Shown here: piece by piece, positions 44,940 through 53,494 of the stretch
Numbering within the stretch: position 1 is the stretch's first letter
Layout: each line of letters opens with the position of its first letter
Assembly: GCF_002749615.1 (NCBI RefSeq)
Contig: NZ_CP024201.1
Span: forward strand, 4,011,001 to 4,075,000
DNA from: Caulobacter mirabilis
GTDB lineage: Bacteria > Pseudomonadota > Alphaproteobacteria > Caulobacterales > Caulobacteraceae
DNA length: 64,000 nucleotides
Direction of reading: 5' to 3'
Notes under the pieces: generated by a model
Told to the model about the DNA's origin: nothing
Seen by the model: the letters and a program-made list of their open reading frames with translations, nothing else
Database searches by the model: none
Program-made: the position numbers and the translations under genes

Positions 44940-45956
44940 TCAGGCCGCCAGGATCGCCTTGAGGATGTCCTCCGACCGGCGCTGCCCGTAACCCCGACCG
45001 TAGGCGGCCGAGGCGATCGCCACCACCATGCGGCGCGAGGGCACGACGTAGATCTTGTTGCCGCCGTTGCCGGAGGCGAACCGGACCTGAACGCGCTGTC
45101 CGCCGATCTCGTGGGTCTTGGCGTACCAGAAATAGCCATAGCCGTCGGCGTAGCGATCCACGGCGGCGATGCTCACCGTGGGGGCGAGGCTCTCGTCGAT
45201 CCAGGCCTTGCTGATCACCTTCCGCCCCTGCCAGGCGCCGCCATCAAGCGCCATCTGGCCGATGATCGCCATGCTGCGCGGACTGAGGGACAGATTGCCC
45301 TGGCCCTTGGTGTGGCCTGAAACGTCGCTGGTCCAGTCGAACCGCTCGATGCCCAGCGGCTTGAACAGCGCCTCCCGCGCGAAGTCGGCGCCATGCCGTT
45401 TCGTCGCCTTTTCAACCACCAGGCCGGCAGCGAAAGCAGTGAGCGAGTTGTACTGATAGCGGCTTCCCGGCCGCTCGGCCTGCGGCGCGGCCAGCAGGAA
45501 GGCTTCCGTGTTCGCCGCCTCGTCCAGGCGGTCCTCGTTGCCCGGCGAGGTCGGGTCTTCGTCATTCGCCGCCAAGCCGGAGCGCATGGTCAGGATGTCG
45601 GCCAGACTCACGTCGCCGATCGCGCTTCCCCGAGCCTTCGGCCAGTAGTCGGCGACGACGTCCCGGACCGACCGGATCAGCCCGCGATCGCGCGCCGCGC
45701 CGACCAGCAGCGAGGTCACGCTCTTGCCCGCTGACCGCATGTCGTGGAGCGCATCGAGATCGGCGCCCCCGTAGGCGCGCTCGGCGACCACATGACCGCC
45801 GAGCCGGATCACGACGCCCTTCAGGTCTGGATGCTCGTCGGCGTCCCAGCGGGCGAGGAGGTCATCGAACCTCGGCGCCGCCGCCCAGGCCGATCTGGCC
45901 GCCAGGCCGCCCGACGCCAACATCGCCGCGCCCGCCAACACGTCCCGTCGCCGCAT
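44940..45956 (-). CDS. serine hydrolase, beta-lactamase/esterase (class C) fold
   Basis: 338 aa from the ATG giving MRRRDVLAGAAMLASGG, a likely Tat signal, with GGGAGAGGCG-type Shine-Dalgarno. The nucleophile motif SAGK (Ser75, Lys78) and the tyrosine motif RYQYNS (about 166-171) match the penicillin-binding-protein-like hydrolases, nearer to esterases and 6-aminohexanoate-dimer hydrolases than to true AmpC. ASGNGGNKIYVVPSRRM is the last strand motif. Substrate unknown. Confidence 0.88.
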   Translation of the reverse strand: MRRRDVLAGAAMLASGGLAARSAWAAAPRFDDLLARWDADEHPDLKGVVIRLGGHVVAERAYGGADLDALHDMRSAGKSVTSLLVGAARDRGLIRSVRDVVADYWPKARGSAIGDVSLADILTMRSGLAANDEDPTSPGNEDRLDEAANTEAFLLAAPQAERPGSRYQYNSLTAFAAGLVVEKATKRHGADFAREALFKPLGIERFDWTSDVSGHTKGQGNLSLSPRSMAIIGQMALDGGAWQGRKVISKAWIDESLAPTVSIAAVDRYADGYGYFWYAKTHEIGGQRVQVRFASGNGGNKIYVVPSRRMVVAIASAAYGRGYGQRRSEDILKAILAA

Positions 45957-46058
45957 GGTCGCCTCTCCCTGGAACGGCGACGAGCAAACGAAACAGGGCT
46001 GTGCGACGCAAGCCCGCGTGGCCCTCGATCTCATGAATTCGCGGTAAGCTCCGGCGGC

Positions 46059-46961
46059 CTACCTCGCGGGTCCGCCGCTCAGCCAATGCAGCAGGTTGAG
46101 GGCGAACTGTTTGTTGCGCGGCGCGCGCGGGCTGTTGAATCCCATACGGAAGTCGTTCTGACGCACGATCTGGGCGGAGAACATGCCGGCCTCGCCGAAG
46201 ACCGCCAGGCGGCCCTTGCCGTAATCCATCACCGCGCCCTGGAGCCAGCCGCCGACATCGACGCCGGAGCCGTCGCGGACGATCCGCCCCTCCGCGTCCG
46301 GCTTGATCGCCTTGCTGCCCGCCGGGAGGGTCAGGATCGGAACCGCACCCGCCGGCGCGGTGAAGGCTGAGCCCGTGAAGGTGGCCAGCTCGTCGATTCG
46401 CTCGGACGCCGACCGGCCGGTCGTCACCGCATGCCGGCCGAGCCCCTGCCCCGGCGTAAAGATGTCCGGCAACGGACCTTCACGCGGGATCTGGGTGTAG
46501 CCGTCCTCAAAGGTGAAGCCGAAGGCCTGGCCCAGCGTCGTCGCCGCGCCGGCGAACGGCATGTGGTCGGCGATCAGCAGCAGAGAGCCGCCCTGCCCGA
46601 CCCAGGCCTTCAGCATGGCGATCTCCTCGAGCGTGAAGGCCGACGACGACCCTTCCGGCGCGCGGGCGTTGGCGATCATCAGGACGCGGACGCCCTTCAG
46701 GCTCTCGGCGGTGATCGGCCCCCTGGCCGCCCGGACCTGGTAGCCGTCGCTGCGCAGCAGAGCCGCGAACGGACCATAGCGACCGTCGAGGGTGTGGAAG
46801 TTACGATGTCCCTCGTCCAACGCCGCCACGGGACCTGCGCCGGCGGGCCAGGCTGGGCGGGTGACGCTCACGTCGGCGGCGGCGTCCGGCTCCTGCTGCG
46901 CCAGCGCCGGCGAAGCGAAGGTCAGGGCGAGGCCCAGGGCGGCGACGGCGGCGAAACGCAT
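46059..46961 (-). CDS. exported DUF4350-like protein
   Basis: 300 aa. Signal peptide ends ALAQ (about residue 22). The mature protein looks like a glutamine-amidotransferase-like Rossmann fold: LDEGHRNFHTLDGRYGPFA, VLMIANAR, LKAWVGQGGSLLLIADHMP. A catalytic cysteine is not visible, so it probably binds rather than hydrolyses. The C-terminus ends FALNLLHWLSGG. Function unknown. Confidence 0.75.
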   Translation of the reverse strand: MRFAAVAALGLALTFASPALAQQEPDAAADVSVTRPAWPAGAGPVAALDEGHRNFHTLDGRYGPFAALLRSDGYQVRAARGPITAESLKGVRVLMIANARAPEGSSSAFTLEEIAMLKAWVGQGGSLLLIADHMPFAGAATTLGQAFGFTFEDGYTQIPREGPLPDIFTPGQGLGRHAVTTGRSASERIDELATFTGSAFTAPAGAVPILTLPAGSKAIKPDAEGRIVRDGSGVDVGGWLQGAVMDYGKGRLAVFGEAGMFSAQIVRQNDFRMGFNSPRAPRNKQFALNLLHWLSGGPAR

Positions 46962-46997
46962 GGCGACCTCCGGTTGGAAGCGCCCACCAAACGCAGA

Positions 46998-47029
46998 AAG
47001 GCCGCGCCGAGCAAGCCCGACGCGGCCTT
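46998..47029 (-). terminator. hairpin terminator after the cytochrome c gene
   Basis: AAGGCCGCG and CGCGGCCTT, 14 bases apart, form a 9-bp stem 25 bp beyond the cytochrome c stop. The T-run is short, so efficiency is uncertain. Confidence 0.6.
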
Positions 47030-47053
47030 CCGTGATTCGAAATCGAACCTGGT

Positions 47054-47731
47054 TTACTTCGCGGCCGGAGCAGCGGCCGGGGCCGCAGCGGCGGGCGCCG
47101 CGCCGGCGGCCGGAGCGCCGGCGGCGGGAGCCGCAGCGCCTTCCGCCGGGGCCGCCGCGCCTTCGGCGGCCGGAGCCGCGGCCGGACGAGGCGCCGGTAC
47201 CGGCAGGGTCGAACCCAGGCTGTGCAGGTAGGCGATCATGGCGATGCGCTCTTCCTGCTTCTTCAGGCCGACGAAGGTCATCTTCGTGCCCGGCAGGTGC
47301 TTCTGCGGCGCCTTCAGGAAGGCGTCGAGCTCATCGTAGTCCCAGATCGGGTGGGCGTTGCCTTCGGCGGCCATGGCCGGCGAGTAGGCGAAGCCGGCGT
47401 GCGTGCCCGGCTTCTTGCCCAGGGTGCCGTACAGGTTCGGGCCGGTGCCGTTGGCGCCGCCCTGGGTGAAGGTGTGGCACGAGGCGCACTTGGCGCTGAC
47501 GGCCTGCCCCTGGGCGATGTTGGCCGGCAGCAGCAGCACCGAACCCCAATCGGGCGGGACTTCGGCCGTCGCGCCGCCTTCGCCGGCTTCTTCAGCCACG
47601 GCGACCGCGTAGCCCGGCTTCTCGGGCGGGTGCTTGTCGAAGGCGATGGTGGTCAGCTCGCGCAGACCGAAAATGACGAGCCCGGTCGCCAGCAAGCCTG
47701 CGGCGATCTTGTTGAACGTCAGGTCGCTCAT
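47054..47731 (-). CDS. cycM: membrane-anchored class I c-type cytochrome (CycM-like)
   Basis: 225 aa. One N-terminal helix (about 8-26) anchors the protein, then a c-type domain with the haem motif CASCHT (about 82-87) and axial Met in PGTKMTFVGL, as in alphaproteobacterial CycM/cytochrome c552 that feed cytochrome oxidase. The last 45 residues are an Ala/Pro/Glu repeat tail (PAAEGAAAPAEG-like), unusual for the family and of low complexity. Confidence 0.93.
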   Translation of the reverse strand: MSDLTFNKIAAGLLATGLVIFGLRELTTIAFDKHPPEKPGYAVAVAEEAGEGGATAEVPPDWGSVLLLPANIAQGQAVSAKCASCHTFTQGGANGTGPNLYGTLGKKPGTHAGFAYSPAMAAEGNAHPIWDYDELDAFLKAPQKHLPGTKMTFVGLKKQEERIAMIAYLHSLGSTLPVPAPRPAAAPAAEGAAAPAEGAAAPAAGAPAAGAAPAAAAPAAAPAAK

Positions 47732-47899
47732 GTCCGCCTGTCTTCGTCCTCTAGAGGGCCCGGGGCGCCGGGCCAGTACTGGCGCCGTAGAGATTCCCCC
47801 CGACGCGCCCTGTGTTGCGCCGGGCTCTCTTACACGCTACCGCCCCTCGCGCAAGCCGGGCCAAGGGGTCCGGATGCCGCACAGGCTGTTTGGACGACC

Positions 47900-48640
47900 A
47901 TGAATCCGATCGTCATCATCCCCGCGCGCATGGCCGCGACCCGCCTTCCGAACAAGCCGCTGGCCGATATCGGCGGCCTGCCGATGATCGTCCGCGTTCT
48001 GCGCCAAGCTGAAGCCGCGAACATCGGACCGGTCGCCGTCGCGGCTGGAGACGCGGAGATCGTCGAAGCGGTGAAGGCCGCCGGCGGCCAGGCGGTGCTG
48101 ACCGATCCCGACCTGCCGTCGGGCTCGGACCGCATCCAGGCGGCCGTCGAAGCGCTGGATCCGTCGGGCCTCCACGACGCCGTCATCAACCTGCAGGGCG
48201 ACATGCCGTTCGTGCGCACGGAGATCCTGTCGGCCTGCGCCGCTCTGCTGGCCGACCAGCCGACCTGCGACGTGGCCACGGTCGTCGCCCCGGAAGCCTC
48301 TCCCGCCGACCGGTCGAACCCCGACGTCGTCAAGGCCGTGCTGGCCCTGGCCGAGGGCGCGACCACCGGCCGAGCGCTCTACTTCACCCGCTCGACCCTG
48401 TACGGCGACGCGCCGATCTGGCGGCACGTCGGCATCTACGGCTACCGCCGCGAGGCGCTGGGCCGATTTATCACCGCTCCGCCCTCGCCGCTGGAGCAGC
48501 GCGAGAAGCTGGAGCAGCTGCGGGGCCTGGAAATGGGCCTCTCGTACTGGGCGGCCGTCGCGGACGACGCCCCCATATCCGTCGACAACCCGGCCGACCT
48601 CGAGGCGGCGCGGGCCCACGCAAGAGATCACGACGCATGA
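47900..48640 (+). CDS. kdsB: 3-deoxy-manno-octulosonate cytidylyltransferase
   Basis: 246 aa. N-terminal nucleotide-binding loop IIPARMAATRLPNKPLADIGG, then LPSGSDRIQAAVEAL and NLQGDMPFV, followed by WRHVGIYGYRREALGRF and SPLEQREKLEQLRGLE. It activates KDO with CTP for lipid A-core synthesis. The stop overlaps the pheA ATG (ATGA), so the two are translationally coupled. Confidence 0.97.
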   Translation: MNPIVIIPARMAATRLPNKPLADIGGLPMIVRVLRQAEAANIGPVAVAAGDAEIVEAVKAAGGQAVLTDPDLPSGSDRIQAAVEALDPSGLHDAVINLQGDMPFVRTEILSACAALLADQPTCDVATVVAPEASPADRSNPDVVKAVLALAEGATTGRALYFTRSTLYGDAPIWRHVGIYGYRREALGRFITAPPSPLEQREKLEQLRGLEMGLSYWAAVADDAPISVDNPADLEAARAHARDHDA

Positions 48641-49500
48641 GCGTTCTTCCCCAAAGCCCTCTTCCCAAGATCGCCTTCCAGGGCGAACCCGGCGCCAACA
48701 GCCACGAAGCCTGCCGGACCTATTTCCCGAACCACGAAGCCGCGCCCTATCCGACCTTCGAAGAGGCCTTCGAAGCCGTGAAGAGCGGCGTCTGCGAACT
48801 GGGCATGATCCCGGTCGAAAACTCGATCGCCGGCCGGGTCGCCGACGTCCACCACCTGCTGCCCAGCTCCGGCCTGAAGATCATCGGCGAGCGCTTCAAG
48901 CCGATCCGTTTCCAGCTGATGGTCAACAAGGGCGTCAAGCTGGAGGAGGTGAAGACCGTCTCCAGCATGGCCATCGCCCTGCACCAGTGCCGCAACTCGC
49001 TGAAGAAGCTGGGCGTGAAGACCGAGGCGGTCGGCGACACCGCCGGCGCGGCCCGCATGCTGTCGCAGACCCCCGACCGGACCCGCGCGGCCATCTCGCC
49101 GGCGCTGGCGGCGGAGATCTACGGCCTCGACATCCTGATGCGCGACATCGAGGACGAGCGGCACAACACCACCCGCTTCCTGGTCATGACGGCCGACAAG
49201 TCTCCGCCGCCGCCGCCCTTCACCAGCCGCTGCATCACCAGCTTCTGCTTCCGAGTGAAGAACCTGCCGGCGGCGCTCTACAAGGCCATGGGCGGGTTCG
49301 CGACCAACGGCGTGAACATGACCAAGCTGGAAAGCTACATGGAGGGCGGCGCCTTCACGGCGACCTTCTTCTACGCCGAGGTCGACGGTCGTCCGGAAGA
49401 CCGCGGCCTGGCCCTGGCCCTGGAGGAGCTGAGCTTCTTCTCCGAGAAGATCGAGATCCTCGGCGTCTTCCCGGCCGATCCCTTCCGCGACCGGGTGTAA
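48637..49500 (+). CDS. pheA: prephenate dehydratase
   Basis: 287 aa. Catalytic domain (about 10-190) with FQGEPGANSHEACR, MIPVENSIAGRVADVHHLL and HNTTRFLVM, the signature Thr-Arg-Phe of the family. C-terminal ACT domain (about 200-285) with TKLESYMEGG, the phenylalanine-binding regulatory site. No chorismate mutase domain, so monofunctional as in alphaproteobacteria. Coupled to kdsB. Confidence 0.96.
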   Translation: MSVLPQSPLPKIAFQGEPGANSHEACRTYFPNHEAAPYPTFEEAFEAVKSGVCELGMIPVENSIAGRVADVHHLLPSSGLKIIGERFKPIRFQLMVNKGVKLEEVKTVSSMAIALHQCRNSLKKLGVKTEAVGDTAGAARMLSQTPDRTRAAISPALAAEIYGLDILMRDIEDERHNTTRFLVMTADKSPPPPPFTSRCITSFCFRVKNLPAALYKAMGGFATNGVNMTKLESYMEGGAFTATFFYAEVDGRPEDRGLALALEELSFFSEKIEILGVFPADPFRDRV

Positions 49501-49509
49501 CGCCTCGGG

Positions 49510-49592
49510 CGTCATCCCGGACGCCGTAGGCGAGCCGGGGCCCAGTTCGCCGTGCTGGGTCCCGGCTCTCCGCTACGCTCCGGCCGGGACGA
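49510..49592. repeat. family B-like intergenic repeat pair after pheA
   Basis: TCATCCCGGACGCCGTAGGCG followed by GGTCCCGGCTCTCCGCTACGCTCCGGCCGGGACGA-like sequence, a distant relative of family B, in the gap between pheA and the MAPEG gene. Confidence 0.6.
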
Positions 49593-49677
49593 CAAAGCGC
49601 GGGCTTCCCCACGGTCACGCTTTCGCCGACCAGCGTTCCCGGGCTAGCCTCCCCCAAACAGCTCGGGGGAGGGCGAA

Positions 49678-50115
49678 ATGATCCAAGGGGTTTCCTGTCT
49701 GCAGTCGGTGCTGGCGCCGGTACTGGCGCTGATCGGCTGGTCGCTGCTGATCTGGCTGTGGATGTACGCCAAGCGCATCCCGGCTATGTCCAAGGCCAAG
49801 ATCGATCCGCAGGCCGCGCGCTTCCCGGGCTCGCTGAACGGCTTGCCGGACGACGCGCGCCAGGCGGCGGACAACTACAACCACCTGATGGAACAGCCGA
49901 CGATCTTCTATGCGTTGGCGTTCTTCACCTATCTGGCCGGTCAGCAGAACGACCTGACCGCCGGCCTCGCCTGGGCCTATGTCGGCCTGCGGATCGTACA
50001 CAGCCTGATCCAGCTGACAGTCAACCGCGTGACGCTTCGCTTCCTGGTGTTCAGCCTGTCGACGATCGTGCTGATCGCCTGGACCGTTATCGTGGCGCTG
50101 GGCGCGCTGAGCTGA
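49678..50115 (+). CDS. MAPEG-family membrane protein
   Basis: 145 aa with four membrane helices. The MAPEG-type stretch NYNHLMEQPTIFYALAFF and WAYVGLRIVHSLIQL are present. Family members include microsomal glutathione transferases and leukotriene synthases; bacterial substrates are mostly unknown. Preceded by CTCGGGGGAGGGCGAA. Confidence 0.88.
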   Translation: MIQGVSCLQSVLAPVLALIGWSLLIWLWMYAKRIPAMSKAKIDPQAARFPGSLNGLPDDARQAADNYNHLMEQPTIFYALAFFTYLAGQQNDLTAGLAWAYVGLRIVHSLIQLTVNRVTLRFLVFSLSTIVLIAWTVIVALGALS

Positions 50116-50120
50116 GCCGT

Positions 50121-50219
50121 CGTGCGTCCTTCGACACGCAGCCTTCAGCTGCTGCTCAGGATGACTAGCGAATAGTCATGGTGAGCAGCGCCGAAGACGC
50201 ATGTCGAACCACGCGACGC
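50121..50219. repeat. family C intergenic repeat (copy 1)
   Basis: GTCCTTCGACACGCAGCC...CTCAGGATGAC, then GGTGAGCAGCGCCGAAGACG and GTCGAACCACGCGACGC. The same module occurs at about 51.4, 53.4 and 55.5 kb. Confidence 0.75.
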
Positions 50220-50222
50220 CTG

Positions 50223-51149
50223 TCAGCCCTCCTCCGCCCAGCTCTTGATCAGCTGGTGGGCGATGGCCAGCGGCGGCGGGGCGAAACAGCCGTCGAAGCC
50301 GCCGTTGATCAGCTGGCGCGCCTCCTCGCGGGCGAACCAGCGCACGGCCTCCAACTCGGTCTGGTCGGGCGCGGCGTCCTCGCTGTCGACCTCGGCGATC
50401 AGGCCGATCATCAGCGAGTTCGGATAGGGCCAGGGCTGGGTGGAGTGATAGCGCACCGCCACGGCGTTCAGGCCGGCCTCTTCCTTGAGCTCGCGGGCGC
50501 AGGCCTCCTCGATGCTCTCGCCGGGCTCCAGGAAGCCGGCCAGGGCCGAGAACATGCCCGCCGGCCACATCGCCTGGCGGCCGACCAGGCACTTGTCGCC
50601 CTTCACCGCCAGCATGATCACCACCGGGTCGGTGCGCGGGAAGTGTTCGGTGCGGCAGGCCGGGCAGACCCGCTTCCAGCCGCCGTCGCTGACCTGGCTC
50701 GGCTCGCCGCAGCTGGCGCAGAAACGGTGTTTGCGCCGCCATTCGAACATGCCCTTGGCCGTGGCCGCGATCGCCGCCTCCGAGCCCGGCAGCGCCATGG
50801 CGACCTGACGCAGGTCGGCGAACTTGCCCAGGCCGCTCAGCGGACCATCGGCTGGATCGGGCGCACCCTCCATGTCGACGGCGAAGACGGCGGTGTCCTT
50901 CCATAGCCCCATGAACAGCAGCCGCTCCCAGCCGCCGGCCAGCTCGTTGGCCATGCCGCCGGGCACATAGGCCAGCTGGATCTTCCCGTCCGCGGTCTTC
51001 TCCGTGAACGGTTGGCCGTTCCACAGCGGCAGGCACAGGCTGTCGGGCCCGGCCTGCAGCGCCTCCAGCCAGGCGGCGTCGCCGCGCCGCTCGCTGGCCC
51101 GGTTCAGGGGGTTGCCGGAGAAGACGTTGGAGTTCTTGGAAAGAGGCAT
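50223..51149 (-). CDS. nudC: NADH/NAD-capped RNA pyrophosphatase NudC
   Basis: 308 aa from the ATG giving MPLSKNSNVFSGNPLNR. N-terminal domain (about 1-125), a zinc-ribbon (CASCGE ... CPACRTEHFPRTDP), then the Nudix domain with a complete GX5EX7REUXEEXGU box starting GFLEPGESIEEACAREL, and SQPW-like YHSTQPWPYPNSLM. It hydrolyses NADH and removes the NAD cap from RNA. It is divergent from the SRP RNA gene. Confidence 0.95.
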   Translation of the reverse strand: MPLSKNSNVFSGNPLNRASERRGDAAWLEALQAGPDSLCLPLWNGQPFTEKTADGKIQLAYVPGGMANELAGGWERLLFMGLWKDTAVFAVDMEGAPDPADGPLSGLGKFADLRQVAMALPGSEAAIAATAKGMFEWRRKHRFCASCGEPSQVSDGGWKRVCPACRTEHFPRTDPVVIMLAVKGDKCLVGRQAMWPAGMFSALAGFLEPGESIEEACARELKEEAGLNAVAVRYHSTQPWPYPNSLMIGLIAEVDSEDAAPDQTELEAVRWFAREEARQLINGGFDGCFAPPPLAIAHQLIKSWAEEG

Positions 51150-51196
51150 GGCCGACTTGGTGGCGCAAACCAGGCGGCCCGGCAAGCGCCCGCCGC

Positions 51197-51225
51197 TTGC
51201 ATCGGGGCCCTCAAACGACGATATA
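51197..51225 (+). promoter_or_regulatory. sigma-70-type promoter of the SRP RNA
   Basis: -35 element TTGCAT (51197-51202), exactly 17 bases, and -10 element GATATA (51220-51225). The predicted first base (51232) is 7 nt beyond the -10 and is also the first paired base of the SRP RNA. Confidence 0.75.
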
Positions 51226-51231
51226 GGCCTT

Positions 51232-51320
51232 GGAACCGGCGCGGGCGGACGCCTCGCCAACCTGGTCAGGGCCGGAAGGCAGCAGCCACAACGAGTTTCG
51301 CTCCGGGTCGCGTCGGTTCC
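51232..51320 (+). ncRNA. ffs: small signal recognition particle RNA (4.5S-type)
   Basis: The conserved tetraloop and asymmetric-loop region CAGGGCCGGAAGGCAGCAG (51267-51285) is the hallmark of SRP RNA helix 8. The ends pair: GGAACCGGCGCG at 51232 with CGCGTCGGTTCC at 51309-51320 (one G-U). Length about 89 nt plus a pyrimidine-rich tail ACCTTTCCCT. It binds Ffh to target nascent membrane proteins. Position just before dnaX is common in alphaproteobacteria. Confidence 0.95.
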
Positions 51321-51353
51321 ACCTTTCCCTACATCGCTGAGAGCCGTCGCCTC

Positions 51354-51464
51354 ATTCAAGACGCCCGTATTCGCGGGCGCCTCAGGATGACGAGGGGTGG
51401 TGGAATCCGCTAAGGGTCGTCATCCTGAGGCGCGAGCCCTCAGGCGAGCGTCTCGAAGGACGCA
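51354..51464. repeat. family C intergenic repeat (copy 2), between SRP RNA and dnaX
   Basis: Left arm CGGGCGCCTCAGGATGACGA and inverted right arm TCGTCATCCTGAGGCGCGAG form a long inverted repeat, then CGTCTCGAAGGACGCAC, ending only 15 bp before the dnaX ATG. Confidence 0.8.
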
Positions 51465-51478
51465 CAGCAGCGAGTCCA

Positions 51479-53341
51479 ATGCCCGACGAACCCTCCATGT
51501 CCGAGCCCCCCTGGGAAGTCGAACAGGACGACGCGCCCGAGCGCGATCCCAACACGGCGGACATCTTCGGCGCGCCCGAGCCGGCCCCCGTGGCCGAGCC
51601 GTCGCCGCCGGTCGGCGCGGCCGAGGGCCAGGCGCCGGCCGACGGCGGCGCCTATACGGTGTTGGCGCGGAAGTACCGCCCGCGCACCTTCGAGGACCTG
51701 ATCGGCCAGGAAGCCATGGTCAGGACCCTGACCAACGCCTTCGCCACCGGCCGGATCGCCCACGCCTTCATGCTCACCGGCGTCCGAGGGGTCGGCAAGA
51801 CGACCACCGCCCGCCTGCTGGCGCGCGCGCTGAACTTCGAGAGCGACACCGTCCACCAACCCTCGGTCGACCTGAGCCACGAGGGGCGCCACTGCCGCGC
51901 CATCGTCGAGGGCCGGCACATGGACGTGCTGGAGCTCGACGCCGCCAGCCGCACCAAGGTCGACGAGATGCGCGAGCTGTTGGACGGGGTGCGCTACGCC
52001 CCGACCGAGGCCCGCTACAAGGTCTACGTCATCGACGAAGTGCACATGCTGTCGACCGCGGCGTTCAACGCGCTCCTGAAGACCCTGGAAGAGCCGCCGC
52101 CGCACGCCAAGTTCATCTTCGCCACCACCGAGATCCGCAAGGTCCCGGTCACCATCCTCAGCCGCTGCCAGCGCTTCGATCTGCGCCGCGTCGAGCCGGA
52201 GGTGCTGAGCAAGCACCTCGGTAACATCGCCGAGAAGGAAGGCGCCCGCGTCGAGACCGACGGCCTGGCCCTGATCGCCCGGGCGGCCGAGGGCTCCGTC
52301 CGCGACGGCCTGTCCCTGCTCGACCAGGCGATCGTCCAGGCCGAACGCGGCCAGGCAGTGGACGTCGGCGTGGTCCGCGACATGCTCGGCCTGGCCGATC
52401 GCATCCAGACCATCGAGCTCTTCGAGCACGTGATGAAGGGCGGCACGAGCGCGGCCCTGATGGGTTTCCGCACCCTGTGGGGCTACGGCGCCGACGCCTC
52501 GCAGGTGATGCTCGATCTGCTCGAGCACTGCCATGCCGCCTCGGTGTCCAAGGCCCTGGGACCGGACGCCCTGCACCTGCCCAAGGACCAGGCCGGACGC
52601 CTGGCCGCGATCGGCGCCACGGCCTCGGCCGGGACGCTGTCGCGCCTGTGGCAGATGCAGATGAAGGCCTATGAGGAGGTGCGCCGCGCGCCCGACCCCT
52701 CGGCCGCGGCCGAGATGGCCCTGATCCGCCTCTGCTACGCCGCCGACCTGCCCGGGCCGGAGGAAGCGCTGAAAGCCCTGCGCGACGGCGAGCCGATCCC
52801 CGGCGGGCCCGGCGGCGGCATGGTTCCGACCGGCGGCGGCTCGGCCGGCGGCGGCGGAACCAGCGCCTTCGCGGCGGCTCAGCCGGTGACGATGGCCTCG
52901 GCGGCGCCGACGCCTCAGGCGACCACCGCCCTGGCCTCGTTCGACGACGTGCTGCGGCTGATCCAGCTGAAGCGGGACATCACCCTCTACATGGATGTGC
53001 AGCGCTTCGTGCGGCCGATCAGCTTCCGGCCCGGCGCCCTGGAGTTCGAGCCGGCGCCGCGCGCGCCCGCCGACCTGACCAAGCGCCTGTCGCAGCGGCT
53101 GAAGGAATGGACCGGCCAGACCTGGCTGATCGCCACCTCCGGCGGCGGCGGGGCCGAAAGCGCCTGGGAGCGCGAGAAGCGCGAAGAGCGCGAGGCCAAG
53201 GAAGCCATCCTGGCCGACCCCTTCGTCCAGGCGGTCATGGAGGCCTTCCCCGGGACCGAACTTCTCGGCGTGAAGCAGCTTGTGGTTCCCCAGGGTGATG
53301 CGACTAGCGTCGATCCCGAAGAGGACGGCGAGGAAGACTGA
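51479..53341 (+). CDS. dnaX: DNA polymerase III subunit gamma/tau
   Basis: 620 aa; a second in-frame ATG 18 bp downstream (MSEPPWEV) is a possible alternative start. An acidic/proline N-terminal extension of about 60 residues precedes the AAA+ clamp-loader core (KYRPRTFEDLIGQ; Walker A GVRGVGKTTTAR; VIDEVHMLS; sensor LSRCQRFDLRR). The four zinc cysteines usual between Walker A and B are absent: only HCRAIVEGRH remains. A glycine-rich linker and a tau domain follow. It loads the sliding clamp and ties the polymerases together. Confidence 0.96.
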   Translation: MPDEPSMSEPPWEVEQDDAPERDPNTADIFGAPEPAPVAEPSPPVGAAEGQAPADGGAYTVLARKYRPRTFEDLIGQEAMVRTLTNAFATGRIAHAFMLTGVRGVGKTTTARLLARALNFESDTVHQPSVDLSHEGRHCRAIVEGRHMDVLELDAASRTKVDEMRELLDGVRYAPTEARYKVYVIDEVHMLSTAAFNALLKTLEEPPPHAKFIFATTEIRKVPVTILSRCQRFDLRRVEPEVLSKHLGNIAEKEGARVETDGLALIARAAEGSVRDGLSLLDQAIVQAERGQAVDVGVVRDMLGLADRIQTIELFEHVMKGGTSAALMGFRTLWGYGADASQVMLDLLEHCHAASVSKALGPDALHLPKDQAGRLAAIGATASAGTLSRLWQMQMKAYEEVRRAPDPSAAAEMALIRLCYAADLPGPEEALKALRDGEPIPGGPGGGMVPTGGGSAGGGGTSAFAAAQPVTMASAAPTPQATTALASFDDVLRLIQLKRDITLYMDVQRFVRPISFRPGALEFEPAPRAPADLTKRLSQRLKEWTGQTWLIATSGGGGAESAWEREKREEREAKEAILADPFVQAVMEAFPGTELLGVKQLVVPQGDATSVDPEEDGEED

Positions 53342-53349
53342 TCTTCCCT

Positions 53350-53458
53350 GCGTCCTTCGAGACGCTCGCTCGAGGCTCGCTCCTCAGGATGACGAACTCA
53401 GAGTGCGTCATGGTGAGGAGCGGCGAAGCCGCGTCTCGAACCACGCAACGCCTGTCCG
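53350..53458. repeat. family C intergenic repeat (copy 3)
   Basis: CGTCCTTCGAGACGCTCGCT, CTCCTCAGGATGACGAAC and then the inverted-type TGGTGAGGAGCGGCGAAGCCG and GTCTCGAACCACGC fill the gap between dnaX and the SDR gene. Confidence 0.85.
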
Positions 53459-53494
53459 CGCCGCCAGATGCTCGGAGGCATAGGGAGACGGAAA

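Noticed and set aside
51479..53341. Programmed frameshift in dnaX giving a short gamma form
   Set aside because: No A-rich slippery heptamer followed by a stem was seen in the coding region.
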